The notes beneath the pieces were generated by a model. It worked only from the letters and a program-made list of their open reading frames with translations. It was not told the DNA's origin and ran no database searches. The position numbers were made by a program, and so were the translations under genes. From Argopecten irradians (lineage: Eukaryota; Mollusca; Bivalvia; Pectinida; Pectinidae): 64,000 bases of DNA. Numbering within the stretch: position 1 is the stretch's first letter; every line of letters starts with the position of its first letter. This document shows positions 62,801-64,000 of this stretch, piece by piece. The stretch covers positions 4,543,620 through 4,607,619 of the forward strand of contig NC_091135.1 in NCBI RefSeq assembly GCF_041381155.1, given 5' to 3'.

Positions 62801-62875
62801 CTCGATCACCCCAACTTAAGGATAGAAGTGAAGAGGTGTCCAGAGAGACGTCACGCAATAGAGGCAATAGATGCA
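62703..62875. repeat. Direct repeat of ~60 bp, two copies
   Basis: CCAGAGAGACGTCACGCAAT with flanking agtgaagaggtgt and agaggcarYagatgc occurs at about 62719-62765 and again at about 62826-62873. It lies at the outer end of an inverted family A copy. Confidence 0.85.
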
Positions 62876-62879
62876 ATTA

Positions 62880-64000
62880 CTCATTGGAGGCATTATGAGA
62901 CCGGGTTGGGTGCACTGTTCGATGACTTTGATACAATGTTTTAGTGAACACTTTAATATGGGCAAGATTTCCATATATATATATACTCACTAAATGCAAC
63001 CTATCACCGGGCCATCACATACTCGGGGTATCGTTCTTAAATATCCGCAAGTATTATAATATTACGTGTAAGCATAATTACTCAACTAACCTTCACCTGA
63101 AATTATTACATAAAAACTAACTTAAACACTTTTAAGTGTTCGGAAAACAGAAACGGCACACATTCCTTGAAACGGCACACATTCCTTTTGGAACTTTCCT
63201 CCGTTAACAAAACCCAATTGTCATTCAATTACAATAGCTGTTTATTAGACATAAAACACAAATTAATCAATCCTCTTTCAAATAAGTTGTAATATTATGG
63301 TACTCATTTTGGTTTAACAAAGTTTAGTTATACTTTGCATTCATGTTCCTTCATTAAGCTTCTCTTAACAGTCAATCAACGACGTATATTACTAATGTAA
63401 TCCGTTGTGTAGTATGAAAACATACAAGTTGGAGCTACCTCATCATCGATACTCCAGGACTTCCGATCACTTACAATGTATAGATCTGTATTCTGTGACC
63501 ATCCTATCTCCTTTGTAACGTCATTTCTGATTGCGTCTTCTAATAATCTTAATATCCTATTCATATGTATGAGCAAACACTGCTTATTAAATTAAATGTA
63601 TTTTAATGACAAAGATATAAAAATTGTAGCGATAAAACTAGTAAATCTAAAGATTTTAAATGTTAGTCTGTTTCGTGTTGAGGTCCTACAAGATAGAATA
63701 GGACTGCTGACAAATCGTGAACGCTTTAATGTACATTATACAGTTTGCTTGCAGTGCTTCTCGGTGTTATGGGGCCATGACACGAGATATAACGTCAATT
63801 ATTAGTTTCCTTTTCTCATCCATGTCAATATCGAGTGATGTTACCGTAAAGAACAAACAAAGAGAGATAACTCTGATCATTTCATAAACCTTCTATCGTT
63901 TTAATACATACATATATTTTAAAACACGTTTTATAATTGATATGTACATTTTGTTTGTCTTATATCATCATGTTATCGCACTTTTGATATAGAACTGTTT
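62880..64000. other. Spacer, no supported gene
   Basis: AT-rich, with a short doubled segment (aaacggcacacattcctt) at about 63152-63187. No ORF with family resemblance. Confidence 0.45.

Overview
The window is eukaryotic, AT-rich and gene-poor. It is most likely from a mollusc and probably a bivalve. The evidence is tRNA-headed SINEs with a Meta-domain-like core, many copies of a longer repeat ending in the mollusc-type tail GGCTGTTAATAGGACGTTAAA, consensus GT..AG introns, vertebrate/mollusc-like protein families, and no bacterial-style gene packing. The species cannot be named from this sequence alone.

Layout. 1-41 kb is mostly intergenic or intronic DNA filled with repeats: a ~45 bp minisatellite (3.3-3.9 kb), about ten fragments of dispersed repeat family A, one copy of foldback family B (2.2 kb), a degenerate LINE 3' end nested inside a family A copy (32.7-33.9 kb) and a SINE (34.8 kb). 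Three or four short ATGGCG-type candidate first exons lie here; the best, at 35.26 kb on the minus strand, ends in a perfect GTAAGT donor. 40.46-40.86 kb is a 405 bp inverted-repeat element with a TTA target duplication (PIF/Harbinger-like MITE).

41.2-43.8 kb holds a three-exon minus-strand gene for a Myb/SANT-like (MSANTD3-type) DNA-binding protein of about 396 aa. Its exons join in frame, and its 5' flank carries a tandem array of CRE-like TGACGT sites. 46.4-48.9 kb holds a plus-strand gene for a small secreted six-cysteine peptide. It has one signal-peptide exon followed by two identical terminal exons created by an ~0.8 kb tandem duplication. 51.3-53.75 kb is the large last exon of a minus-strand Mab-21-family (cGAS-like receptor fold) protein fused to TPR-like helices and a basic tail.

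54-64 kb returns to repeats: a 77 bp tandem repeat, family A copies, a complete SINE and a CATG/CATA-rich tract. A degenerate exon pair on the minus strand (59.2-59.8 kb) looks like a gene fragment.

The three supported genes are separate transcription units and share no evident pathway. Two of them, the Mab-21/TPR protein and the secreted Cys-rich peptide, belong to classes that often expand in bivalve innate immunity or secretion; that link is inference from family knowledge only.
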